Part shown: positions 18,339 through 27,253 of the stretch, piece by piece
Layout: each line of letters begins with the position of its first letter
How positions within the stretch are numbered: the first letter of the stretch is position 1
Assembly (NCBI GenBank): GCA_001942185.1
Contig: MKJV01000131.1
Span: 1 to 38,668, forward strand
Source: Pseudonocardia sp. CNS-004
Lineage (GTDB): Bacteria > Actinomycetota > Actinomycetes > Mycobacteriales > Pseudonocardiaceae
DNA: 38,668 bases
Reading direction: 5' to 3'
The notes under the pieces: model-generated
What the model was told of the DNA's origin: nothing
The model's database searches: none
The model's input: the letters and a program-made list of their open reading frames with translations, nothing else
Translations under genes and position numbers: made by a program

Positions 18339-18998
18339 GTGACCGTACCCAGCACACCCGAAGTGCGGCGCGTCCCGGTGGGCGCCGGGCTCGCCGCCAC
18401 CCGCATCGTGGCGATCCTGCGCGCGGAGAACGCCGACCGCGCCGAGGCGGTCGTGGACGTCCTCGTCGAGGCCGGGGTGCGCAGCCTTGAGCTGACGCTC
18501 ACGACCACCGGCGCGCTGGAGGTGGTCGAGCGGCTCGCGGCCCGGGTGCCTTCCGAGGTGGAGGTCGGGGTCGGCACCGTCCTCACCGGCGCGGACGTGG
18601 ACCGCTCGGTGGCCGCGGGCGCGCGCTTCGTGGTGTCGCCGTCGGTGGAACCGGACGTGATCGCCGCGGCGCTGCGCCACGGGATCGCCAGCTACCCCGG
18701 CGCGTTCTCGCCCACCGAGATCACCGCGGCGTGGAAGGCGGGCGCGAGCGCGGTCAAGCTGTTCCCGGCCGGCCGGCTCGGCCCGGGGTACCTGAAGGAC
18801 GTGCGCGGCCCGCTGCCCGACATCCCCGTGGTGCCGACCGGTGGCATCGACATCGGTTCGGTCGGCGACTGGCTGGCTGCGGGCGCCCTGGCCGTCGGCA
18901 TGGGCGGGCCGCTGATCGGCGACGCGCTCACCCCGGACGGGGACCTCGCCGCGCTCGCCGGCCGGGCGGCCGCGGCGCTCGAGGCGGCCCGCTCGTGA
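18339..18998 (+). CDS. eda: KDPG/KHG aldolase (2-dehydro-3-deoxy-6-phosphogluconate aldolase)
   Basis: This intact class I aldolase of 219 residues cleaves KDPG to pyruvate and glyceraldehyde-3-phosphate. The family pattern is clear: RIVAILRAEN near the start, GVRSLELTLTT, GVGTVLT, then GASAVKLFPAGRLGPGYL with the Schiff-base lysine, and IPVVPTGGI for phosphate binding. GTG at 18339 follows GAGGAGGGGG. Its stop overlaps the kinase start (GTGA), so the two steps of KDG catabolism are co-translated. Some members use 4-hydroxy-2-oxoglutarate instead, but the kinase partner favours KDPG. Confidence 0.92.
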   Translation: MTVPSTPEVRRVPVGAGLAATRIVAILRAENADRAEAVVDVLVEAGVRSLELTLTTTGALEVVERLAARVPSEVEVGVGTVLTGADVDRSVAAGARFVVSPSVEPDVIAAALRHGIASYPGAFSPTEITAAWKAGASAVKLFPAGRLGPGYLKDVRGPLPDIPVVPTGGIDIGSVGDWLAAGALAVGMGGPLIGDALTPDGDLAALAGRAAAALEAARS

Positions 18999-19945
18999 AC
19001 GCCGGCCTGGTCACACTCGGCGAGACGCTCGGGCTGCTCGTCGCCGAGGACGTGGGGCCGATGTCCCTCACCCGGGGGATGCGGCTGTCGATGGGCGGCG
19101 CGGAGTCGAACGTCGCGATCGGCGTGTCCCGGTTGGGCGCTCCCGCCACCTGGATCGGGCGGCTGGGCCACGACCCGGTCGGCGACCTGGTCGAGCGGAA
19201 CCTGCTGGCCGAGCGGGTGCGGGCGATCGTGCACCGCGACGACGCGCCGACCGCGCTGATGCTGCGGGAACGGCGGACCGGCACCGTGCAGAACGTCACG
19301 TACTACCGCCACGGCAGCGCGGGCTCGCACCTGCGGCCCGCGGACGTGCCGGCCGGGGTCGTCGAGGAGGCCGGGGTCCTGCACGTCACCGGCATCACGC
19401 CGGCGCTGGGGGAGGGCCCGGCCGCGACGGTCCGGGAGGCGATGCGCCGGGCGCGGGCGGCGGGGGTGCCGGTGTCGGTGGACCTCAACTACCGGTCGCG
19501 CCTGTGGGACGCCGCCACCGCGGGGCCGGTGTTCCGGGAGCTGGCCGCGGGCGCGGACATGTTCTTCGCGGGCGACGACGAGGCGCGCATCGCGCTGGAG
19601 GTCGGCCCGGACACCGGGCCGGAGAAGCTCGCGGCGGCGCTGGCCGAGCTCGGGCCCCGCGAGGTCGTGATCAAGCGCGGTCGCCATGGCGCCACCGCCC
19701 TGATCGACGGCAGGTCGATCGACGTGCCCGCCGTGCCCGTGCAGGTCGTCGACAGCGTCGGGGCGGGCGACGCGTTCGTCGCCGGGTACCTCGCGTGCCG
19801 GCTCACCGGTCGTGACCCGGACGAGGGGTTGCGCACCGCCGCCGCCTGCGGCGCGCTCGCCGTCACGGTGCCCGGTGACTGGGAGGCAGCCCCCCGGCCG
19901 CACGAGCTCGCCCTGCTCGGGGCGGAGGAGGACGTGCAGCGCTGA
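18995..19945 (+). CDS. kdgK: 2-dehydro-3-deoxygluconokinase (PfkB family)
   Basis: This intact 316-residue sugar kinase phosphorylates KDG to KDPG for the adjacent aldolase. The N-terminal PfkB signature is SMGGAESNVAIGVSRLG, with PATWIGRLGHDPVGDL following. The C-terminal signature VDSVGAGDAFVAGYLA carries the catalytic aspartate. VSVDLNYRSRLW is typical of KdgK-like members. The start overlaps the aldolase stop by four bases. Confidence 0.9.
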   Translation: MNAGLVTLGETLGLLVAEDVGPMSLTRGMRLSMGGAESNVAIGVSRLGAPATWIGRLGHDPVGDLVERNLLAERVRAIVHRDDAPTALMLRERRTGTVQNVTYYRHGSAGSHLRPADVPAGVVEEAGVLHVTGITPALGEGPAATVREAMRRARAAGVPVSVDLNYRSRLWDAATAGPVFRELAAGADMFFAGDDEARIALEVGPDTGPEKLAAALAELGPREVVIKRGRHGATALIDGRSIDVPAVPVQVVDSVGAGDAFVAGYLACRLTGRDPDEGLRTAAACGALAVTVPGDWEAAPRPHELALLGAEEDVQR

Positions 19946-20023
19946 CCACGACCCGACCCCGGCAGACCACCCGACCCGCCCCATCGACCCATCACGTTCT
20001 CGACCCCGAAAGGGACACCACAC

Positions 20024-21462
20024 ATGTCCACCGATCGCGACGACACGGTCCCCACCGACCCGTCGGCGCTCTTCCCCACGAAGTACCTGCCCGCCCCGCA
20101 GGTCCGTGAGCTGCCCGCCCCGCCGCTCAACCAGTGGCGGTTCGTCGGCCCCGGCATCATCGCCGCCGGGGTCGGCCTGGCGAGCGGCGAGTTCATCCTC
20201 TTCCCCTACATCGCCTCGCAGATCGGCCTCGGTTTCGTCTGGGCCGCGCTGCTCGGGCTGATCACCCAGTACTTCCTGAACATGGAGATCGAGCGCTACA
20301 CGCTCGCCACGGGCGAGACGGCGCTCACCGGGTTCAGCAGGATGTGGCGGCACTGGGGCCTGGTCTTCGCGATCCTCGCCTACTTCGCCAACCTCTGGCC
20401 CGCGTGGGTCACCAGCTCCGGCACGTTGTTCAGCTACGTCTTCGGCGGGAGCGCCGCGGTGATCGCGGTGGTGCTGCTGGTGCTGGTCGGGGCGATCCTC
20501 ACCCTGGCGCCGGTGGTCTACAACGCGCTGGAGCGCGCCCAGATGCTCAAGGTCGCCGCCGTCGTGCTGCTGCTGATCGTCGGGGCGCTGTTCGCCGTCG
20601 GGTCGGCGTGGGCGGACGTGCCTCGGATCGCGACCGAGGCGCAGTTCCCGGCCGCGCAGCTCGGGTTCGCCACGCTGATGGGCGCGCTGGCCTTCGCCGG
20701 TGCGGGCGGCGGGCAGAACCTGGTGCAGAGCAACTGGATCCGGGACAAGGGCTTCGGCATGGGCAGCTACGTGCCGCGGATCGTCTCGCCGCTGACCGGG
20801 GAGCCCGAGGCACGCGGCCGGGTCGGGTACGTGTTCGTCCCCAGCGACCAGAACCTGGAGCGCTGGCGCGGCTGGTGGCGGTTCGCCAACCGCGAGCAGC
20901 TGTGGACGTTCGTGCTGATCTCGTTCCTGTCGATCGTGTTCATGTCGCTGCTCGCCTACGCCACGGTGTTCGGGCACCCCGACGTCACCAACGACATCTC
21001 GTTCCTGAAGATCGAGGGGAACGTGCTGATGGACCGGGTCGGCACCTGGTTCGGCTACTTCTTCTGGGTGGTCGGGGCGGTGTCGCTGTTCGCGGCGGCA
21101 CTGGGCATCGTCGACTACACCAGCCGACTGGCCGCCGACGTGCTCAAGACCATGTACTTCCCCGAGGTCAACGAGAGCAAGCTCTACGCCGGGCTGGTGT
21201 GGGGGCTCGCCGTGCTCGGGATCATCGTGATCTCGGCCGGTTTCTCCCAGCCCATCGTCCTGGCCGTGATCGCGGCCTGCGTGGGCGGCGTGATGATGTT
21301 CATCTACTCCGGGCTGCTGATCGTGATCAACAAGAGCTGCTGCCGGAGCCGATCCGGATCCGCGGGTTCCGGGTGGGCGCGCTGGTCTGGTCCGTGGTGC
21401 TCTTCGGCGTCCTCGCGATCCTGACGGTCGGTCAGCAGATCGGAAAGCTCATCGGCGGCTGA
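20024..21462 (+). CDS. NRAMP-related membrane transporter lacking the canonical metal-site motifs (frame broken once)
   Basis: This polytopic protein of about 479 residues (one base restored near 21340) has about 11 hydrophobic segments. The scaffold is NRAMP-like (FVGPGIIAAGVGLASGEF, then ITQYFLNMEIERYTLATGETALTGF). The first-helix DPGN motif and the MPH motif of helix 6, which hold Mn/Fe in true NRAMP proteins, are absent; the sixth-helix region reads AFAGAGGGQNLVQSNWIRD. The substrate is therefore probably not a divalent metal in the usual way. It follows the KDG kinase by 78 bases with an AAAGGGA site before ATG 20024, and a role in sugar-acid uptake is possible but unproven. Confidence 0.75.
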
Positions 21463-22170
21463 GTGCGCGGCATCGATCGGGTCGAAGAGGCCCTGCACGC
21501 CGGCCCGGACGCCGAGGTCGACGACAAGTGGCTGCACGTGCGGCCCGGCGATCCGGCGCGGACCGCCCCGTTCCTGGTGCTGGCGCAGGACCGGATCTCG
21601 GCGCCGGGCTACGAGTGGCATCCCCACCGCGGCATCGAGACGGTCACGGTGGTGCTGGACGGGGCCCTCGTGCACGAGGACGACGCGGGCGGCTCGGGCG
21701 TGCTGCGGGCGGGCGACGCCCAGTGGATGACCGCGGGGCGGGGCATCGTGCACCGCGAGGTGGCCGCCCCCGGCGCGCCCGCGCACGTCCTGCAGCTGTG
21801 GCTGGATCTGCGCCCGGCGCCCGGTCGGCGGTGCCCGGTCACCAGCAGCTGCGGGCCGCGGATCGCCCGCGGCTGCTCCGGCCGGGCGTGGAGGTCGACG
21901 TGCTCGCCGGGACGGTGGACGGGGTCACCGGCCCCGCCCGGCCCGCGTCCCCGGCCCAGGTCGTGCTGGTCACGCTCGCCGCCGGGGCCGGGTACGACCT
22001 CCCGGTGCCGGCCGCCGACCGCGCGTTCGCCTCGTGGTCGAGGGGGACGCCGTGGTGGGCGGCACCCCCGTGCCGGCGCGCCACACGGCCTGGTCGGAGC
22101 CGTCGGGGGCCACGCACCTCGCCGTGGTGGGTGGCGCCGCGGGCGCCGGCTCCTGGTCGCGAGCGGCTGA
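21463..22170 (+). CDS. Pirin family protein (frame broken three times)
   Basis: This bicupin protein has about 236 residues after restoring bases near 21830, 22036 and 22158. The N-terminal cupin shows APGYEWHPHRGIETVTVVLDG with the metal-binding histidines, and then AGDAQWMTAGRGIVHREVA. The C-terminal half includes GHQQLRAADRP, VDVLAGTVDGVTGPA and VVEGDAVVGGTPVPA. Pirins include quercetinase-like dioxygenases and regulators, and the function here is unknown. GTG at 21463 directly follows the transporter stop. Three restored bases return the frame to the stop ending LLVASG. Confidence 0.8.
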   Translation: MRGIDRVEEALHAGPDAEVDDKWLHVRPGDPARTAPFLVLAQDRISAPGYEWHPHRGIETVTVVLDGALVHEDDAGGSGVLRAGDAQWMTAGRGIVHREVAAPGAPAHVLQLWLDLRPAPGRRCPVTSSCGPRIARGCSGRAWRSTCSPGRWTGSPAPPGPRPRPRSCWSRSPPGPGTTSRCRPPTARSPRGRGGRRGGRHPRAGAPHGLVGAVGGHAPRRGGWRRGRRLLVASG

Positions 22171-22171
22171 C

Positions 22172-22198
22172 GCCCGGCCCGCCCGGGGCCGTCCGGGC
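22172..22198 (+). terminator. Hairpin just after the pirin stop
   Basis: GCCCGG (22172-22177) pairs with CCGGGC (22193-22198). An inner alternative is CGGCCC (22175-22180) with GGGCCG (22186-22191). The hairpin starts one base after the stop codon, in a convergent gap, so a terminator role is plausible. There is no T-tract. Confidence 0.4.
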
Positions 22199-22210
22199 AT
22201 GGTCGTCGCG

Positions 22211-22250
22211 AGTGGTGCGAGGGCGACAGATCTGTCGCGGCTGCACCACT
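22211..22250. repeat. 40-bp palindromic element, first of a pair
   Basis: The unit starts AGTGGTGC and ends GCACCACT, with a perfect central palindrome CGACAGATCTGTCG (22224-22237). It lies in the convergent gap between the pirin and DUF1707 genes, 30 bases before a second unit of the same length and layout. Confidence 0.8.
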
Positions 22251-22280
22251 CCGGGCGATCTCATAGGGGTGAGCACCAGA

Positions 22281-22320
22281 AGTGGTGTCAGGACGACAGG
22301 CCTGTCGCCGTGAAGCCACT
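22281..22320. repeat. 40-bp palindromic element, second of a pair
   Basis: It starts AGTGG and ends CCACT, with the perfect core CGACAGGCCTGTCG (22294-22307). The core differs from its neighbour only in the two central bases on each side, while the arms have diverged more. The pattern suggests a repeat family with conserved cores and ends, and perhaps a role as a two-way transcription stop. Confidence 0.8.
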
Positions 22321-22374
22321 TGCGGCGATCAGCGACGGGCCCACCCCGGCCTGACGGGCGGCCGTTCGCGCAAC

Positions 22375-22835
22375 TCAGGCCGCTGCGGGCTGCGCGGTGT
22401 CGCGCGGGGCGGTGTCCCGCGGGGCGAAGAAGGCGTGCACCAGCAGGCTCAGGCCGAGCCAGAACATCGGGAACACCGGCCAGAACACGGGCGCCGGGTC
22501 CATCGCCCAGCGCGTCACGAGGAACACCGCGAGGAAGCCGACCACCGCGGCGTGCACGGCGAGCCGCCTGCGCGACCCCGCGGTGAGCGGGCCCCCGCGC
22601 CTGCCGCGGCCGGTGCGGTGCGTTCCTGCGCCACCTGCTCGGCGGGCAGGTCGGCCGTGAGCGGCACCAGCTCGTCGCGGGTGACGGCGGCGTAGGCGGC
22701 CGCCTGGCGCTCGTCGGCCTCGGTGATGGTGAGCAGCCCGGCCGTTGCGGCCTCGCGCAGGCGGGTGGCCACGGTCTCGCGTTCGGCGTCGGAGGCGCGC
22801 ACGCCCCCGCTGGTGGGGTTCGAAGGTGTCGTCAT
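22375..22835 (-). CDS. DUF1707 domain protein with C-terminal two-helix membrane domain (frame broken once)
   Basis: This small actinobacterial protein has about 153 residues after one restored base near 22590. The N-terminal DUF1707 domain reads VRASDAERETVATRLREAAT and then GLLTITEADERQAAAYAAVT with DELVPLTADLP. The C-terminal part (VHAAVVGFLAVFLVTRWA, then PAPVFWPVFPMFWLGLSLL) forms two membrane helices, like the 2TM domain often paired with DUF1707. Its function is unknown. ATG at 22835. It is read after the PBP gene on the same strand. Confidence 0.8.
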
Positions 22836-22929
22836 GACATCGATGCTGGCCCCGCCGCGGCGTCGGCGCGTCGGCCCGACGGAGGCATCCGCGCTACGCC
22901 CGTGGTCGTAGGAGCTCACCCGGCCGAGC

Positions 22930-25273
22930 TCACCCGGCGCCGGGCGGCGGGGGCGGCGGCGGAACCGAGCCGGTGCTGATCTGCAGCGCGATCGTCTCCT
23001 CGGGGAGTGCCGTGCCGCGCGGGGACTGGCCGATGACGGTGCCGGCGGGCGCGCGTTGTCGACGGTGCCGACGGTGACCGGGAACCCGGCGCGTTCCAGC
23101 ATGGCGCGGGCGTCGGCCTCCGTGCGCCCGAGGACGTCGGGGATGCGCGTGCCTCGCCGCCCTCGACGTAGCGCGGGTCGGTGGGCGGCAGCGGCTCGAT
23201 CGGGCGCCCGGCGAGCAGCGCGGTCATGGTGCCGAACCAGGTCTGGGCCGGTGTCTTGCCGCCGAAGATGTTGCCGGTGTGGCAGGCGAACGGCGCCCCG
23301 GGGCCGTCGCAGAGTGGCCGGGGCCGCGCCGAGTTGTCGAACGTGATCACCGCACCGGCCATCTGCGGCACCACCCCGAAGAACGCGGCGGACTGGTGGA
23401 CCTGGGTGGTGCCGGTCTTGCCGGACATCGGCCGGTTCCAGCCCACCTGGCCCGCGGCGCCTGCCGCCGTGCCGCCGGGCAGGTCGTCCTTGGCCAGCCC
23501 GGTGAGCAGCGAGTTCGCCAGCCCGGGCTCGACGACCTGCTCGCACGGCGAGTCCGGTACGGGCACCGGAGCACCCGCGGCGTCGGTGATCGACTCGATC
23601 GGGTCGGGCGGGCACCACCGGCCGCTGCTCGCGAGCGTGGCGCCGACGTTCGCGAGCTCCAGCACGCTGGTGGGGGTGACGCCGAGCGTGAACGACGCCT
23701 GCCGCTGCGCCTTGGTGACCTCGGCGATCGAGCGGTCGGTGGGGCGGCCCGTGGCCGGGTCGACGAACGGGGTGGTGGCGAGCGAACGCATGCCCAGCCG
23801 GACCGCCATGTCGACGACGGGCGGGACGCCGGTGAACTCCATCAGCCTGATGAACGCGGTGTTGGGCGACTGCGCGAGCGCGTCGGTGAGCGGCAGCCGG
23901 GGCGGGTAGCTACCGGCGTTCTGCACCGGGATCGGGCGCCCGCCGCCGTCGCGGTAGATGGGCGAGGCGTACCCGCCGCCCGGCACCTCGATCTGGGTGG
24001 TGATGCCCAGGCCCTTCTCCAGGGCGGTGGCCGCGGTGAAGATCTTGTAGACCGACCCCGCGCCGAGGTTCACCGGCTGGTAGGGCAGCCCGTAGCTGGT
24101 CTCGCGGGCGGCGGCGTCGAGGCCGAAGACGCGGCTGGATCCCATGGCGAGGATCCGGTGCTCGTCGCCGCCGGGTTCCACGATGGCCATGACGTTCGCG
24201 GCGTCGGGGGACTCGGGCGGCACCTGGGCCTTGAGCGATGCGCTCATCGCGGCCATCGCGTCGGGGTCGAGGGTGGTGCGGATCGTGTAGCCGCCGCGGT
24301 CGAGCTGGCTGCGCGGGATGCCGGCGGCCTCCAGGTGCTCGATGACGTAGCTGCAGAAGAAGCCGTTGTCGCCCGCGCCGATGCAGCCGTTGGGCCGGGT
24401 GTGCAGTGGTGAGGCCACGCCGAGCGGGCTGGCGAGCGAGGCCTGCGCCTGCTCGGCGTCGATCATGCCCTGCTCATGCATGAGCCGGATCACGAGGTCG
24501 CGGCGCTCGCGTGCGGCGTCGGGGCGGCGCACCGGGTCGAAGCCGGCCGTGCTGCGCACGATCCCGGCGAGCAGCGCGGCCTGCGGGATCGTGAGCTCGT
24601 CCGGCGTGACCCCGAAGTACGTGCGGGCCGCGGCGGCGATGCCGTAGGCGCCGTTGCCCCAGTACACGGTGTTCAGGTAGCGGGTGAGGATCTCGTCCTT
24701 CGTGAGCTGCCGTTCGAGCTGCAGGGCGATCTGGACCTCGCGCAGCTTGCGCGTCGGCGTCTGCTCGACCGCCTCCAGCTGCTCGGCCTCGGTGTTCGCC
24801 AGCACGTAGAGCGTGTAGTTCTTGACGTACTGCTGGGTGAGGGTGGATGCGCCCTGCTCGATGTCGCCTGCCGCGGTGTTGGCCAGCACGGCGCGCAGGG
24901 TGCCGGCCCAGTCGACGCCGCCGTGCTCGAAGAAGCGCCGGTCCTCCACGGCGATGAGCGCGGCGATCATCGCCGGCGCCACCTCGCCCGCCGTGACCAG
25001 CTCGCGGTCCTGCGCGAACAGGTGGGCGATCGGGGTGCCGCGGTTGTCGGTGATCGTGGTGGCCTGCGGGAGCGACCCGGCGATGACCTCGGTGGACAGC
25101 CCGCTCAGGCTGTCGCTCGCCTGGTTGGCGGCCAGCCCGGCACCCGCGGCGACCGGGTAGGACACACCCGCGACGAGCACACCGGCCAGCATGCAGAGGC
25201 CGAGCAACAGCCCGACGCACCGAAGGATCAGACGCCCCCGCACGCCATCTGACGGTAGACCCGATCGCGTCAC
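22930..25273 (-). CDS. Bifunctional class A penicillin-binding protein with PASTA domain (frame broken twice near 3' end)
   Basis: This peptidoglycan glycosyltransferase-transpeptidase has about 781 residues with bases restored near 23153 and 23045. An N-terminal membrane anchor is followed by the GT51 domain (ALIAVEDRRFFEHGGVDW, then GASTLTQQYVKNYTL). The transpeptidase carries SxxK as GSVYKIFT, SxN as QSPNT and KTG as SGKTGTTQ. A single PASTA repeat follows (IPDVLGRTEADARAMLERAG) and then a polyproline end. It acts in wall synthesis at the outer face of the membrane. GTG at 25273 overlaps the previous gene's stop. The breaks fall only in the PASTA region. Confidence 0.93.
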
Positions 25274-25979
25274 ACCGCGGTCAGAAAGGCGAAATCACCC
25301 CAGGACGGGGAGCCGGGCCGCCCGCGGGCCGCCTGGGCCACCTGCTCGTCGTCCGGCGTGAGCCGGCCGCTCCCGATGAGGAGCCCACCGCCTCGTCGTC
25401 CCACGGCAGTCGACCACCTGCCAGCTCCTCCACCGTGGCCCTGGCCAGCGCGACCGCGGCGGGCGCGGGCGGATCGAGCGTGAGCTCGGCGCCGAGGTCC
25501 ATGTGGTGGACGGCGACCTCGAGGGCCCAGGTGGCGAGGAAGTCTCCGGTGTGCATGGTGCGGTCCTGGATCGTCACGACGCCCTCGGGCAGCGCCCCGA
25601 CGGCCGCGGCGAGCGCATCGGCGGTGGGGCCCAGGTGTTCCACGATCCCGGTGGGACGCCGGTACGCCCCGCCCATCGCGCGGACGAACCGCACGTGGCC
25701 CACCGGGCTGGCCGCGGGCTGCGGCCCGGCCGGGTCGCTCCAGTACGTCGCGGCGTCGAGGTCGGCGGCATCGCCGGGGATGGCCTCGCCGGGGCTGACG
25801 ACGCCGAGCAGCATCTGCTGCAGGCCGAGGTGCACGTGCACGAGCACGTCGCCGACCGTCCAGCCGCGGCACCGGCTGGGTGCGAGTAGCTGGTCGTCGT
25901 CGAGCCCCTCGGCCACGCCTCTCAGCGCTTTCAGCCCATCGAGGAACGCCGAGCGTCCTCCGTCGTGGTCGACGTGCAC
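25270..25979 (-). CDS. MDMPI/DinB-like protein, mycothiol-dependent maleylpyruvate isomerase family (frame broken once)
   Basis: This protein of about 236 residues (one base restored near 25379) has the MDMPI N-terminal four-helix fold. LAPSRCRGWTVGDVLVHVHLG holds the first metal histidine region and WALEVAVHHMDLGAEL the second. Many actinobacterial members are thiol-dependent enzymes using mycothiol, though few have known substrates. GTG start at 25979. Its stop overlaps the PBP start. It is not obviously linked in function to the wall enzyme. Confidence 0.8.
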
Positions 25980-26043
25980 CCGCGAAAGGCTAGTGGTGGG
26001 GCGTCATCGCCCGTGACGGCGCCCGTGACGGTGCCCGCGGACG

Positions 26044-27096
26044 CTACGTGCGGGGCGCCGGGCCGGTGGAGCTCCGCACCACGAGCTCGGGGCGCAGCAG
26101 CAGGGACCCGCCGTTGGGGGTGCTGCCCGCGTGCTCGACGCCTGCGCGCAGGTGGGCGAAGGCGGCGTCGGCCATCGCGGGGAGCGGCTGGCGGATCGTG
26201 GTGAGCGGCGGGGAGGCGAGGTCGGCCAGCACGATGTCGTCGAAGCCGACGACGGACAGGTCGGTGCCCACCTGCAGCCCGGCGTCGCGGGCGCCGGCGA
26301 TGATGCCGAGCGCGCACATGTCGTTGATCGCGACGATCGCGGTGGGCGGGCGGCCGGTGGCGAGCAGCTCGCGGGCGGCGGTGCGGCCGAGGTCGGGGAA
26401 GTCGAGGTCGCCGTAGTCGTGGTCGGCGGCGCCGGACCAGACGGGGGTGTCCTCGGCGGTGAGGCCGAACTCCTCGAGGGCTGCCTCGAAGCCGCGGTAG
26501 CGGGCGCGCCGGTTGACGCTGCGCAGCGAGCCGGACACGAACGCGATCCTGCGGTGGCCCAGGTGCAGGAGGTGGCGGGTGGCGAGCTCGGCGCCCACGG
26601 CGTTGTCGACGCTGATGTTCACCAGCGACGCGGGGTCGCCCGCCTGGGCCGTGCGGTCGAAGGCGATGAGGGTGAGCCTGCGCTGCACCAGCGGAAGCAC
26701 GTGCTCGAGCGAGGGCAGCGACGAGCAGAGCACCACGCCGCGGATGCCGTCGGCCCACAGCTCCTCGAGGTAGTCGCGCTCGCGGGTGGGGTCGCGCTCG
26801 CTGTTGCACAGCAGCACCCGGTAGCCGGCCTGCAACGCCGCGGCCTCCAGGTGGCGCGCGAAAGTGCCCCAGAACGGGTTCGCCACCGACGGCACCACCA
26901 GCCCGAGCACCTGGGACCGGCCGGTGCGCAGCTGGCGGGCCGGTCCGTTGGGGCGGTAGCCGAGCCGGGCGATAGCCTCCTCCACGCGCTCGCGGGTCTG
27001 CGGCAGCATCCGCTCCGACCGGCCGTTGAGCACGTTCGACACGGTGCTCGGCGAGACGCCCGCCTCCGCGGCGACCTGGTGGATCGTGACACTCAC
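26044..27096 (-). CDS. LacI family transcriptional regulator
   Basis: This intact 350-residue regulator has an N-terminal helix-turn-helix (TIHQVAAEAGVSPSTVSNVL) with the hinge region NGPARQLRTGRSQVLGLVV. A periplasmic-binding-like sensor domain follows, containing VANPFWGTFARHLEAAA, IVAINDMCALGIIAGA and DLSVVGFDDIVLADLASPPL. It is divergent from the sugar importer and lyase operon, and two LacI-type operators lie between them. It is therefore probably the repressor released by an oligosaccharide or breakdown product. GTG at 27096 follows GGAGGAGG. Confidence 0.93.
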   Translation of the reverse strand: MSVTIHQVAAEAGVSPSTVSNVLNGRSERMLPQTRERVEEAIARLGYRPNGPARQLRTGRSQVLGLVVPSVANPFWGTFARHLEAAALQAGYRVLLCNSERDPTRERDYLEELWADGIRGVVLCSSLPSLEHVLPLVQRRLTLIAFDRTAQAGDPASLVNISVDNAVGAELATRHLLHLGHRRIAFVSGSLRSVNRRARYRGFEAALEEFGLTAEDTPVWSGAADHDYGDLDFPDLGRTAARELLATGRPPTAIVAINDMCALGIIAGARDAGLQVGTDLSVVGFDDIVLADLASPPLTTIRQPLPAMADAAFAHLRAGVEHAGSTPNGGSLLLRPELVVRSSTGPAPRT

Positions 27097-27138
27097 CGCG
27101 CCTCCTCCGGAGTCCACATCCCTGCCCGATGTCGATCG

Positions 27139-27167
27139 TTGACAGGGCATGAGGGCGCACCTAGTTT
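27139..27167 (+). promoter_or_regulatory. Predicted promoter of the importer/lyase operon
   Basis: TTGACA (27139-27144) is a perfect -35 element. It is followed after 17 bases by TAGTTT (27162-27167), which matches half of the -10 consensus. The expected transcription start, near 27174, falls inside the first LacI operator. Confidence 0.6.
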
Positions 27168-27169
27168 GG

Positions 27170-27197
27170 TGCATCGTTGCAATGGTGCAACGTTGCA
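27170..27197. promoter_or_regulatory. Two tandem LacI-type operators
   Basis: TGCATCGTTGCA (27170-27181) is a near-perfect palindrome and TGCAACGTTGCA (27186-27197) a perfect one, with centres 16 bases apart. Both have the central CG expected for LacI-family proteins. They overlie the predicted transcription start, so binding should block transcription of the importer operon. The adjacent LacI gene is the obvious partner. Confidence 0.75.
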
Positions 27198-27253
27198 GTG
27201 GTGAGCGCCACCCCGTCCGGCCGACCCACACTGCAGTCGAGGGGAGTTCAGCG

